A DNA stretch of 64,000 bases from Bacteroides sp. (GCA_019414665.1 DXLO01000002.1:1-64000), one strand, 5' to 3'. Shown: positions 16,794-24,832, numbered from the stretch's first letter. A program made the numbers and translations. The notes: generated by a model not told the origin, from the letters alone.

Positions 16794-19199
16794 TCAGTAT
16801 TCTTCCTTGGTATATCCGGCATAACCGTAATGGTAACCATACTTGTAACCATACTTATATCCGTAACGTCCGTTACCGCCGTCCGTACCGTTTAGGACAA
16901 CCGACATATTACTGTATTTCTTGTCTGTATAGAACCTTTCTATCTCTGGCAACATGCCCCGGTCGAGCAATCCTGCACGGATAATAAACAGAGTGATGTC
17001 TGCCAGTTTATTGATGATGGCGGCATCGGCCACGATTTCCACTGGAGGGCAATCGATGAAGATGTAGTCATATTCCTTACGCAGGTCGTTTATCAGTTGC
17101 TCCAACCGTTCTGTGAACAGCAGTTCGGTAGGGTTGGGTGGTATCATGCCTACGGGGATGATGTCCAGCTTGGCATCGTCCGCAGGTTTGCGGACGATTT
17201 CCTGCCAGGTCTTTGTTTCTCCGATAAGGTAATTGGAGATGCCTTCTTTCGGTCTGCCCACATACCCGCTGAGCGAACCTTTACGCAAATCAAGGTCGAT
17301 GGCAATCACTCGCTTGCCCTTGATAGTGAGGCTGGTGGCGAGGTTGAACGTGATAAAGGTCTTGCCACTACCCGGATTGGCCGAGGTGAGCATGATGACA
17401 TTCGACTCCCGTTCCTTGCCTACGACAAACTCCAGATTGGTGCGTACCACACGAAACGCCTCGTTGATGACATTGCGGCTCTTTTCTTTAACCACGATTG
17501 CGCATATCTCCTCTTTTGTCTTCGCTTTGCGGCTGTACCATTTGCTCTTCTGGAAGGCAAGCGGTATCTCTCCCACGAAGGGAGCAGTCATATTTTCCAG
17601 ATCCTTACGGCCACGGACAACGGTGTTCATGTTCTCGCGGATGAAGATGATGACTATCGGGACAAGCAGTCCGAGGGCGAACGCCACGAGCAGGATATTT
17701 TTCTTTATCGGTGCAGTGGGTATCATGCTTCCGCCCGGCATGGTGATGATGCGGGTATTGTAGGCGGTGAACGCCTGTGAGAGCTCGTTCTCCTCACGTT
17801 TCTGCAACAGGTAAAGATAAAGTGACTCCTTCACCTTCTGCTGCCGTTCTACCGATAGCAGGTACTTGGCCTGCTGCGGGTTGGAGGCAATCTGCGAGGT
17901 TGCCTGCCCGCTGTAGCCCCGCTGGCTCTTTATCTGGGCATTTAGGGTAACCAGCAGGTTGTCGATGGAGGTGAGCAACGCGCTCCGCATGGCGGAGAGG
18001 GAAGCGTCCATCTCCACCACTAACGGGTTCTTCTCGCTACTGTGCGACACGAGGCTGTTGCGCTCCAACAGTTTGCTGTTGTACTCGCTAATCTGTGTGG
18101 CGATGCCCGGATTGTCTATGCCGGAATTGGCGGGAAGCAACTGAGAACTGTTACTCTTGTTCGTCAAATAGTTACGTATATAGCGTGCCATGTAGACCTG
18201 GTTGTCCAGTTCCTTGATGGCTGCTTTCGCCTCGCTTGCCTGCGCCATGTACATGTTGGCGGCGGCCTGTACGTCGGGCAGCAGATGCTCGCTCTTGTAG
18301 GAGGAGATGTCATCGTCCACGTTGCCCAATTCGCCCTCGATCACACCGAGACGGCCGTCGATGAACTTCGAGGTACTAATGGCTATCTGGTTCTTGTCCC
18401 TCACCCAGTTCTCGTTGTAGACAGCTATCAGGGTGTTCAGCACGTCCTCCGCACGTTGGGTGGAGACATCCTTGAATGACAAGGTGATGATGTTGGATTT
18501 CTCGTCGATCTGCGACACGACCAAGTCGGCACTGTAAGTGGAGGTGGCTTCTCCGAATGGCAGGCGTGACACATATAACAAGGTCTCCGTATCGTCCGTA
18601 TAATAAGGGGTCGAAATGACGACGATTTTCCCGATCCCACTTGGTATGGTATCGCCCAGATTCCCTTTCAATTCCATCTCACCGACGCTCTCGCCATTCC
18701 GCTCAATGTCGGATAAAGTGACCTTGCCACCTTTCGACAGTTGCAAGGTGAACGTAGCGGATTCGTCCTCAGGCAGGTCGCTGATGCTGACGCTGATGGG
18801 GAGCTGCCGTCCGTAGACCGTCTGGCGGTGGAAGCGTCCGGATACTTTATAATCCATGTCCAAATGCAGGCGTGAGACCACTTCCCGCATCAGGTCGGGT
18901 GACTGCAACGTGCCCATCTCGTTGTTCACATTGGTATTACTTGTGAACAGGCCGAAATCGGAGAACGTCTCCATATCGGTGGAGGCGGACTTCCCTTTGG
19001 AATCGTCCTTGATGAGGATGGAGGCGGAACGGGTGTATACCGGCGGTGTAGTGAGCAGGTACCAGACAGCAATGCCGAGACAGACGGCTAATGAGACCAC
19101 AAACCAATGCCATTTTCCGAGGCAGAGGTAAAATAAATCCTGTATTCGGATGAAGTCCTGCGGACTTTGTACGGGTGTATTTCTTTGTTGGGTTACCAT
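16794..19199 (-). CDS. wzc: Wzc-like polysaccharide co-polymerase and tyrosine kinase
   Basis: An 801-residue BY-kinase. Order of parts: a first membrane helix (about 32-52), a long periplasmic Wzz/GNVR domain with coiled-coil-like stretches, a second helix (about 497-520), and a cytoplasmic P-loop kinase. The kinase has Walker A ANPGSGKT (607-614), Walker A' IAIDLD (632-637) and Walker B YIFIDCPP (near 712-719). The last 25 residues are a tyrosine cluster built from repeats of GYKYGY, the autophosphorylation region. It sets chain length and couples polymerisation to export with the Wza-like lipoprotein, and should be reversed by the PHP phosphatase. The start is MVTQQRNTPVQ; the upstream gene ends 36 bases before. 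Confidence 0.95.
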   Translation of the reverse strand: MVTQQRNTPVQSPQDFIRIQDLFYLCLGKWHWFVVSLAVCLGIAVWYLLTTPPVYTRSASILIKDDSKGKSASTDMETFSDFGLFTSNTNVNNEMGTLQSPDLMREVVSRLHLDMDYKVSGRFHRQTVYGRQLPISVSISDLPEDESATFTLQLSKGGKVTLSDIERNGESVGEMELKGNLGDTIPSGIGKIVVISTPYYTDDTETLLYVSRLPFGEATSTYSADLVVSQIDEKSNIITLSFKDVSTQRAEDVLNTLIAVYNENWVRDKNQIAISTSKFIDGRLGVIEGELGNVDDDISSYKSEHLLPDVQAAANMYMAQASEAKAAIKELDNQVYMARYIRNYLTNKSNSSQLLPANSGIDNPGIATQISEYNSKLLERNSLVSHSSEKNPLVVEMDASLSAMRSALLTSIDNLLVTLNAQIKSQRGYSGQATSQIASNPQQAKYLLSVERQQKVKESLYLYLLQKREENELSQAFTAYNTRIITMPGGSMIPTAPIKKNILLVAFALGLLVPIVIIFIRENMNTVVRGRKDLENMTAPFVGEIPLAFQKSKWYSRKAKTKEEICAIVVKEKSRNVINEAFRVVRTNLEFVVGKERESNVIMLTSANPGSGKTFITFNLATSLTIKGKRVIAIDLDLRKGSLSGYVGRPKEGISNYLIGETKTWQEIVRKPADDAKLDIIPVGMIPPNPTELLFTERLEQLINDLRKEYDYIFIDCPPVEIVADAAIINKLADITLFIIRAGLLDRGMLPEIERFYTDKKYSNMSVVLNGTDGGNGRYGYKYGYKYGYHYGYAGYTKEEY

Positions 19200-19235
19200 T
19201 TCTTGAATGAGGAACTAACAATAATGATGATTTTA

Positions 19236-20033
19236 TTATTTGAATATCAATACGCTGATGGTAGTCAGCAGGGATGCCAAGGAAATCCAGAATGAGGTGC
19301 TGCGTACGTTATTGCCGTTAACCGTGGACTGGCGTGCCTTGGTGTCGTTAGGTTCGACATACACCACGTCATTCTGTTGCAGGTAATAGACCGGCGAGGA
19401 ATAGAGGTGGTCGGCGGAACAAAGGTTAATGCCATAGACACGCTGCTTGCCGTTCTCGTTACGCAACACCAGGACTTTCTCGCGTTTACCATATATGGTC
19501 AGGTCACCGGCCTGGCTCAAGGCGTCGAGGATGGTGAGGTGATCCTTGTCGATATTGTAACGTCCGGGACGGTTCACCTCACCCATGACATTCACGCTCA
19601 GGTTCATGAACTCAACCGTGACTACGGGATCCTTGATGAGGTCGTGCGATTGTAACTCCTTTTTTATATAGACCGCGACTTCCTCACGGGTCATATCTTG
19701 CACGTGGAGTTTCCCCAGCACGGGGAAGTCGATATCACCCTTGGAGTCCACCGTATAACCGGACAGTCCCCGGTTTGTCCCCAATGAACTGTCCTGTCCC
19801 ACTTGCTGGCTGACGATCGGAAGGTTGAACAGGTTGGTCAGCCTCAAATCCTGGCTGTTGACCAAAATAGATAACTTGTCTTTCGGTTGGATCTTGATTT
19901 CCATCGGTACGGCAAGCATTAACTCGCTCTCACCGGGACGCAGATCCTGGAAGTAAGAGATTTCCTTGGATGTGGAGCATGCGACTAAGGCAAAGACAGA
20001 TGCTGCCACAATAATGATTTTGTAAAACTTCAT
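19236..20033 (-). CDS. wza: Wza-like polysaccharide export lipoprotein
   Basis: A 265-residue outer-membrane export protein. The lipobox LVAC puts the lipidated Cys at residue 19. After it come a poly-export domain (KIQPKDKLSILVNSQD near residues 48-63) and an SLBB-like domain (VNVMGEVNRPGRYNIDKD, about 151-168), then a C-terminal hydrophobic segment (FWISLASLLTTISVLIF) usual in the short Bacteroides forms. It should form the outer-membrane channel for the polymer together with the Wzc-like protein. It is shorter than E. coli Wza (about 380), which is normal for this phylum. Confidence 0.93.
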   Translation of the reverse strand: MKFYKIIIVAASVFALVACSTSKEISYFQDLRPGESELMLAVPMEIKIQPKDKLSILVNSQDLRLTNLFNLPIVSQQVGQDSSLGTNRGLSGYTVDSKGDIDFPVLGKLHVQDMTREEVAVYIKKELQSHDLIKDPVVTVEFMNLSVNVMGEVNRPGRYNIDKDHLTILDALSQAGDLTIYGKREKVLVLRNENGKQRVYGINLCSADHLYSSPVYYLQQNDVVYVEPNDTKARQSTVNGNNVRSTSFWISLASLLTTISVLIFK

Positions 20034-20123
20034 TGTAATTCTTAAAAACTATAGTTTCTTGTTGATTCGATTTATTTTCCGGGTCAACCATATATTCACA
20101 GCTATCCAGCATGTTGCCGTAGC

Positions 20124-20378
20124 TCAGAACTGGCACATACCAGGCAGTAACGCCACGGAAAAGAACACGACCGACTTGAAGGCGATACCGCCCAGACGGG
20201 GAACGACTCCCTGGTGGATCTTGCGCTCGTCGGGCATGTCAAACAGGTTCCTGCAGAAGGAAATCAAAAGGATCAGGGGAATAAGCACCCCTGCGGAAAG
20301 CGCGCACACGATAAATACCAGAATTGAATTGACTGTCCAGAATAAAGAAGGAGCGGAAAGATTGGAAATGAAAGCCAT
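20124..20378 (-). pseudogene. N-terminal stub of a WecA/MraY-like sugar-1-phosphate transferase
   Basis: Only 84 residues remain. They include a first membrane helix and DERKIHQGVVPRLGGIAF (residues 50-67), the hallmark cytoplasmic loop of polyprenyl-phosphate HexNAc-1-phosphate transferases of the WecA/RfgA type. The frame then stops, 90 bases before the wza start. Family members have about 350 residues and ten or more helices, so the catalytic loops are gone. It keeps its place directly after upxY. I infer a deletion that left the operon's later initiating transferase (14955-15965) as the only route to start the repeat unit. Confidence 0.8.
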
Positions 20379-20389
20379 AGGCAGTTCTG

Positions 20390-20935
20390 TCAGATAAGTT
20401 GTATATACTCAGGATCGACCTCCACCCCCACAGCAAGAAATCCTTTCAGTTCGACGAGCAGGCGTTTGACCTTGGACCCCCGTGTCGTGAGCAGGCTTCC
20501 CTCGTATTCGTTAAGCGGTCCGCCCACGATGCGGATCCTACGTCCGTACATGGCAGGGGTTATCTCTTCCGGCAGGTAATATTTGGGGGATTCGGTGGCA
20601 TTCACGGCACGGATGAAACGTTCCATGTCCGCGTCGACAACGACCATCGGCTCCCGCCAAGTGTTGCGTAACCAACGGAACTGAAGGGTCGGGGTCTTTT
20701 TCACAACAGCGTCAAGGTTCTTCCGTGTCTCATGCACGAAGAGCAGGTCTTGTATGAACGGTACCTCCTCACGGACACGCACACCCTTACGGGTGACCAA
20801 GTGCCATTTCATAGGGACAAAGACTTCCATCTTCTTCCCATCAAGCAGTTTATAGGCGGGCAGTTTTGCGTTCGTCCTTTTCAGGTCGCGCATCACGAAC
20901 CACCGTACCTCTTCCTCATTCTCTTGGAATGCCAT
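20390..20935 (-). CDS. upxY: UpxY-family NusG-like transcription antiterminator
   Basis: A 181-residue NusG paralogue. An NGN domain (RWFVMRDLKRTNAKLP and VPMKWHLVTRKGVRVREEVPFIQDLLFV) is followed by a KOW-like C-terminal part (RIVGGPLNEYEGSLLTTRGSKVKRLLVEL, about 134-162). UpxY proteins head Bacteroides capsule operons and keep RNA polymerase from terminating early in their own locus. It is the first gene of the operon, 200 bases downstream of the first invertible promoter. The usual partner UpxZ, which inhibits rival UpxY proteins, is not seen in this window. Confidence 0.93.
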   Translation of the reverse strand: MAFQENEEEVRWFVMRDLKRTNAKLPAYKLLDGKKMEVFVPMKWHLVTRKGVRVREEVPFIQDLLFVHETRKNLDAVVKKTPTLQFRWLRNTWREPMVVVDADMERFIRAVNATESPKYYLPEEITPAMYGRRIRIVGGPLNEYEGSLLTTRGSKVKRLLVELKGFLAVGVEVDPEYIQLI

Positions 20936-21023
20936 TATTTCGCTTCAGGACAATATTATCAATCCTGCACGATTGTAAATTTCTCTACCAATCAAGCAGT
21001 TACAAATATAGTTCGTAAAAGTT

Positions 21024-21123
21024 CGGGATTTCTTCCCGTTCTTGTTCCATTGTTTCGTTCTCATCAGAAACTGACGTCTGTCCGCCCTTACATCGGGCAG
21101 ACTTTCAGGCGAGTTTGCGCCTG
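21024..21123 (-). promoter_or_regulatory. upxY leader with three stem-loops (possible antitermination region)
   Basis: In the 200-base leader, read on the minus strand, RNA from an ON promoter would first form CAGGCG/CGCCTG (21106-21123). Next comes a nine-pair stem with one mismatch, GUCUGCCCG with CGGACAGAC (21076-21102). Last is CGGGA/TCCCG (21024-21038), followed on the minus strand by AACTTTT, a weak intrinsic-terminator shape. UpxY proteins are known to act in the 5' leader of their operon, so these folds are candidate pause or termination elements. The stems are seen; the function is inferred. Confidence 0.5.
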
Positions 21124-21136
21124 TTCTTGTTGCACT

Positions 21137-21347
21137 TCTCTCCGTAAGAGATGAATAACATGACATCTATGAACAAAACAGCCTGATAATAAAGACTTTG
21201 ATTTCTCATCAAATCCTATCTGCTCAACAAATCGTTTTGCAGCTTCAGGAATCATACCATTCCGTATTATCTTTTTTGCTCATTTTTGTAGTCGTTTTCA
21301 ATATTTTATGTAATTTTGCACCATGTTATTCATCTCTTACGGAGAGA
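21137..21347. promoter_or_regulatory. Invertible promoter segment 1 (26-bp perfect inverted repeats), OFF orientation
   Basis: The repeats are 21137-21162 and 21322-21347, perfect reverse complements over 26 bases, enclosing 159 bases. Both contain TCTCT-CCGT-AAGAGATG, a tyrosine-recombinase-like site with inverted arms around a short core. Inside, on the plus strand, TTTG (21285-21288) and TAATTTTG (21311-21318) form a Bacteroides promoter directed right, away from upxY. Flipping the segment would direct it left into the capsule operon. An intact tyrosine recombinase gene lies 345 bases away. The arrangement matches invertible capsule promoters of Bacteroides, so I call it with good confidence; actual inversion is inferred. 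Confidence 0.88.
21285..21318 (+). promoter_or_regulatory. Promoter inside invertible segment 1
   Basis: TTTG at 21285-21288 and TAATTTTG at 21311-21318, 22 bases apart (19-21 is usual). The -7 part sits in a 20-base stretch, 21301-21320, identical to one in segment 2. Transcription would start at or inside the right-hand repeat. Confidence 0.7.
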
Positions 21348-21410
21348 CCATAATTCTTGCTCAACATTAATTATCATCCTTGAACATTCCCGCTCCATGA
21401 CTATTCCCTG

Positions 21411-21427
21411 AACAAGTATTCCTTGTT
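21411..21427. other. Short hairpin between the two invertible segments
   Basis: AACAAG (21411-21416) and CTTGTT (21422-21427) can pair over a 5-base loop. No strong T run follows in the leftward direction, so it would probably not stop transcription coming from segment 2 toward upxY. Confidence 0.3.
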
Positions 21428-21449
21428 TAGAAAGTTCCTTTTTTGCACT

Positions 21450-21671
21450 TCTCTTTTCAAGAGATGGGTTACCTTGTAATTATTAATCTAATTATTTAAA
21501 TATCAAGCGATTTTTATACTGTTCTGCTTTATACAATCTGCTTTTGCTCAACAAATGCCTCTTTTCACTTAACCGTTTTTTGGGGTATGGAACATATTTT
21601 TTATCATTAATGGTGTGTTTTTCTATATTTTATGTAATTTTGCATCAAGAAATTCATCTCTTGAAAAGAGA
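21450..21671. promoter_or_regulatory. Invertible promoter segment 2 (17-bp perfect inverted repeats), OFF orientation
   Basis: The repeats are 21450-21466 and 21655-21671, perfect reverse complements over 17 bases with a 188-base interior. Each has the form TCTCT-TTTC-AAGAGATG: the same arms as segment 1 but a different 4-base core. The outside left flank TGCACT is shared with segment 1, and GCTCAACA lies 10-11 bases outside the right repeat in both. The interior holds TAATTTTG at 21635-21642 on the plus strand, again directed away from upxY. It looks like a diverged duplicate of segment 1. If flipped, it would read leftward through segment 1 into upxY. Confidence 0.83.
21611..21642 (+). promoter_or_regulatory. 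Promoter inside invertible segment 2
   Basis: TAATTTTG at 21635-21642 lies in the 20-base stretch 21625-21644 shared with segment 1. The -33 part is weak (TGGTGTGTTT at 21611-21620, no exact TTTG). In the assembled orientation transcription would run antisense into the recombinase gene. Confidence 0.55.
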
Positions 21672-21691
21672 GCGTCCATTCGCTCAACATG

Positions 21692-22906
21692 CTACTCCCT
21701 GCATAAGGACTTTAGAATCAGACTATTCGCTTTATCTATAGTGGTTGTGTCCAATGAGGCCAGATAGATCCTTGTAGTGTTTTCCGAATCATGTCCCATA
21801 CCTTCGCTGATTACAGAGATCGGAATATTCTTACTCCGGGCTGCGCTGGCCCAGGAATGGCGCGCGACGTAATGGGTCAGGGGAACGGACAAGCCCAACT
21901 CTTTCCCAATGGCCTTCAAATATCTGTTGATACGATGGGAGGCATTGATATATTGCTTCCTCTCATCCATACCCGGCCTGACGATGATGGGAAGAAGGTA
22001 CGGGGACTCGGAAACATTGTAACGGCTCACGATCTCCTGCATGCACGGCTCCCATTTTACAAAAAGTTGTTGACCGGTTTTCTTCCGCCGGTACGTGAGG
22101 ATACCGTTAGCAAGATCCTTCTTCCTTAAGAATGCCATATCGACCATGGACATCCCCCTCGTATAAAAACTGAAAAGCAGCATGTCCCTCGCAAATCTTT
22201 TGGCCGGATGCAGTGACAGGTCCAACGTCCTGAGCTGTTTTATCACACGCAGGGGGACGGCCCGCTTCGTTGTCCTCTCGACTCCCGTATAGACATGTTT
22301 GAAGGGGAAGCGCTGGGTGACGAGTCCCTTCTCCACGGCACGGTTGTAGGTGGCACGCAAAATACGCATGTAAAAGGATATCGTGTTCATGGAGATTTCT
22401 TTAGACCTCAGCCATGCCTCGTATGCGGTCATCAGGTCGGAATCCATATCTCCTAATGCTACGTCCTTTCCATCCATGAACCGTATGAAACTGTTGAGCG
22501 TGGACGTATAGGTCTCAACGGTACGTACCTTTCCCATACGTCTCAGGCCGTTTATGACCTCCCGCATAAAAACGAGAAAGAAAAGCCCGCGATGCTCTCC
22601 GTGAAAAGCGGAGGTTACGTCATCAGCGGTGAAAGTGCCTCCCTTCCGTCTCAGGACCGTGATAACATTCTCCAGCCGGTCGGTATCCTCCGCTATTCTT
22701 TTATCCAATAGCAATAGATATTGTCGCCTGTCCTCATCGGATGGCGTGATGACAATCCGGGAATGCCGCTTGCTCCACTCGGCTGGAAACAACTTGTAGG
22801 AAGTGTTGATCTGCCTTGCCACACGTCCGTGAATCACTTGATAATAAACCGTACCCTCTCTGCCGTCCACGGAGGAGGGTCTAAACTTGACTTTTACTGT
22901 AGCCAT
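21692..22906 (-). CDS. Tyrosine recombinase, likely invertase of the adjacent promoter segments
   Basis: A 404-residue phage-integrase-family protein with an N-terminal arm-binding region (1-100), a SAM-like core-binding domain (about 108-205) and a catalytic domain. Catalytic residues visible are Arg250 (FYTRGMS), Arg349 (YVARHSW), His372 (GMGHDS) and the nucleophile Tyr381 (RIYLASL). The set is complete, so it should be active. Its stop lies 21 bases from the right repeat of segment 2, the position held by locus-specific invertases next to upxY genes in Bacteroides. It is transcribed toward the invertible segments from its own promoter. A role in integrating an element instead cannot be excluded. 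Confidence 0.88.
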   Translation of the reverse strand: MATVKVKFRPSSVDGREGTVYYQVIHGRVARQINTSYKLFPAEWSKRHSRIVITPSDEDRRQYLLLLDKRIAEDTDRLENVITVLRRKGGTFTADDVTSAFHGEHRGLFFLVFMREVINGLRRMGKVRTVETYTSTLNSFIRFMDGKDVALGDMDSDLMTAYEAWLRSKEISMNTISFYMRILRATYNRAVEKGLVTQRFPFKHVYTGVERTTKRAVPLRVIKQLRTLDLSLHPAKRFARDMLLFSFYTRGMSMVDMAFLRKKDLANGILTYRRKKTGQQLFVKWEPCMQEIVSRYNVSESPYLLPIIVRPGMDERKQYINASHRINRYLKAIGKELGLSVPLTHYVARHSWASAARSKNIPISVISEGMGHDSENTTRIYLASLDTTTIDKANSLILKSLCRE

Positions 22907-22936
22907 AAACTCTCTGATTTAAAATTTTACAGGATG

Positions 22937-22944
22937 CAAAATTA
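22937..22944 (-). promoter_or_regulatory. Putative promoter -7 box of the tyrosine recombinase gene
   Basis: Reads TAATTTTG on the minus strand (TAnnTTTG), 31 bases upstream of the start codon. No TTTG lies at the ideal distance; the nearest, TTTG of TTTTGCG, is 27 bases away. The -7 box is the same octamer as in the two invertible segments. Confidence 0.5.
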
Positions 22945-23292
22945 TCAGATACAATCACTTGCCTGTTTACGCAAAATATTGTATTTCAGAGAATAAGAAT
23001 CTTGTAATGACTAAATATAAAAAAAGGAGAATGTAATGCCGCTTTTTGCTGGAAGGAAAATGCTTTACTCATTGGATAGGGGGAGGCGTGGAATCAGCCC
23101 TCCTTCGTCCATAGCTGGTTTTGAGATGTTTATGCGGCAGGAAACACTTGCTTTTATCGCTGGCTAAATGTATATTTGCAGCGTTAAAATCGTTCTTTGA
23201 TTAATGCAAAAGAAAACAGAATATAGTAATTCGCTCGTTTCTAAATCGTTACCTATAAATAGAATGATATATTATAAATAATTGTTTATCAG
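22945..23292. other. Intergenic stretch between the two integrase genes
   Basis: No open reading frame, tRNA or strong repeat is seen in these 348 bases. They probably hold the recombinase upstream region and sequence left where the second integrase gene lost its 3' end. Confidence 0.4.
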
Positions 23293-24384
23293 TTAGATAT
23301 AGATTTTACTATGTTTCGCCGTGTGTGTGGTCAGGTTCTTCCTGATATTGCACAGGTCAGCGATTTCCTTCAAATAACTGTTCATGCGTTGATTGCATAT
23401 GACAGGCAGGCAGAGGCTTTTTTTTCGGCATATGGGATGTTCCTCGTATTTTTTGAGGATGGCAAGCGGAACCGGCAGCAGGGGGATGTTGCAGACAGAA
23501 GATGCCCGGTGTCTGCGCTCCAGTTTTACACGTCCTTTTCTGATCCACCAGTCACCGTTGTTGTCCTGCACGAGGTTGTCTTTTGTCAGTGTGGACACAT
23601 TGGCGAAGGCCAGCCCGGTGAAGGCGGCAAAGACAAAGATGTCGCGTACCAGTGCCAGCCGGGGGATGGTGAATTCTTTCTCCATGATACTTTTCAGTTC
23701 CGGATAGGTCAGGAATACGGGATCGGTTTCGTCCTGCGCCATCTTGTATCCGTAGAACGGGTCCTTGCGCATCCATTCTTTGGCCAGGGCCATGTTTGTA
23801 ATACGCTTGAAGCATTTCATATAACGGACAATGGTGTTCCGGCAAAGGCCGGCTTCCGTTTTTAGGAAAAGGTCAAACGTGGCAATAAAATCGGAATTCA
23901 ATTCATGGAACGTAATGTCTTCTTTTCCGTAAAAGTCAGGAATGGCCTTTTGCAGCTTTTTCATCACGTTGATGTAACGGTTGATGGTTACAGGCGCGTA
24001 ATCTATGTTTACTGCCTTTTTCATTTTTTCTATTTCTTCGTTCATTGTACCGAGCAGGGTACGCATTTCCGTCTCTTTTCCGAATACCCGTTTCAGAAGA
24101 AGTTTGGGCGTGATCAGTGCAAGTTCGAGCATCAGTTCCTTGTGCTTCTGAAAAGCCAGAGCACTGAGTTCTGCGATGTAGGCGTTCAGTTCTTTGGCAG
24201 TCCTGTCCTTTCCCTTGCTGCATCCTTTGGCGGAATCCCATTGTTTTGGCAGAACGCTTCGCTGTATTCTGGCCTCTTCGTAATGCCCGTCAATGGTTAT
24301 ACGCATAAGAATGGGTGCCTCACCGTTTTTCAGAAGTTTTGTCTTCAGAATGAAGAACAGGATGTTCATTGTTCCTTGTTTCAT
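23293..24384 (-). pseudogene. C-terminally truncated tyrosine integrase
   Basis: A 363-residue Bacteroides-type integrase with arm-binding and SAM-like domains. The catalytic domain starts normally (FAAFTGLAFANVSTLTKDNL near residue 255) and reaches NLTTHTAKH at residues 350-358. The usual text here is HTARH followed by about 45 residues with the GH and Tyr motifs. Instead the box II Arg is Lys and the frame ends five residues later (SKIYI), so the Tyr nucleophile is missing and the protein cannot be an active recombinase. It lies about 450 bases from the 3' end of tRNA-Phe, the usual place of an integrase in an element inserted at a tRNA gene. Confidence 0.82.
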
Positions 24385-24452
24385 ACTCGTTTCCTTTTAG
24401 TTGTTGGACATGTTTTACTTTGTCAACTGGAAAGGGGTGGAAGGGACGTCTT

Positions 24453-24721
24453 TTCGGTGGTTTTTTTATTTGAAGGATATGAAAACCACCGAATTTTTCC
24501 GGGAAAACCATCGGAATAGGAAAAACGGAACTTCCTTTGGAAATTTATATTTCCGGGATACGGCGTTTTTTTCTTTTCGTCCGATCTCTTTTTCACCACA
24601 TTCAAGCAGGTCTGCAAAAGTACTCTTTAGCGCCTGAAAGATGATTTTGTAAATAGTTGAAAATAAGTGAAGTATAAAGCTGGTGGTGGTTTTTTAAAAG
24701 GGGGTGTGAAAAACCACCGAA
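24453..24721. repeat. Repeated AAAACCACCGAA motifs upstream of the truncated integrase
   Basis: TTCGGTGGTTTT (24453-24464) and AAAACCACCGAA (24482-24493) form a perfect 12-bp inverted repeat. GGTGGTTTTT (24685-24694) and AAAAACCACC (24709-24718) form a second, and the forward 12-mer recurs at 24710-24721. A variant AAAACCATCGG lies at 24504-24514. They cluster in the 448 bases between the integrase start and tRNA-Phe, where integrase arm sites or excisionase sites would be expected. No coding sequence is seen in this stretch. Confidence 0.55.
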
Positions 24722-24779
24722 TGGGACATTTTTAAATTCTTAAATCTGCATTTTTTTGTGGGTGACAGAAATAAAAAAT

Positions 24780-24805
24780 CCCCTGAAATTGCTGAATTTC
24801 AGGGG
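24780..24805 (-). terminator. Terminator of tRNA-Phe
   Basis: CCCCTGAAAT pairs with ATTTCAGGGG around a 6-base loop, and on the minus strand the hairpin is followed by ATTTTTTATT. It lies 27 bases past the tRNA 3' end. Confidence 0.85.
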
Positions 24806-24832
24806 ATTTCAAGAGTGAAAAGCTTTTTCAAG

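Noticed and set aside
21137..21671. Invertible segments as insertion-sequence ends or CRISPR repeats
   Set aside because: There is no transposase between the repeats and only two copies per repeat; the promoter inside and the recombinase next door fit an invertible switch.
23293..24384. Truncated integrase as the enzyme flipping the promoters
   Set aside because: It lacks the Tyr nucleophile and the box II Arg, so it cannot recombine DNA; the complete recombinase at 21692-22906 is the better candidate.
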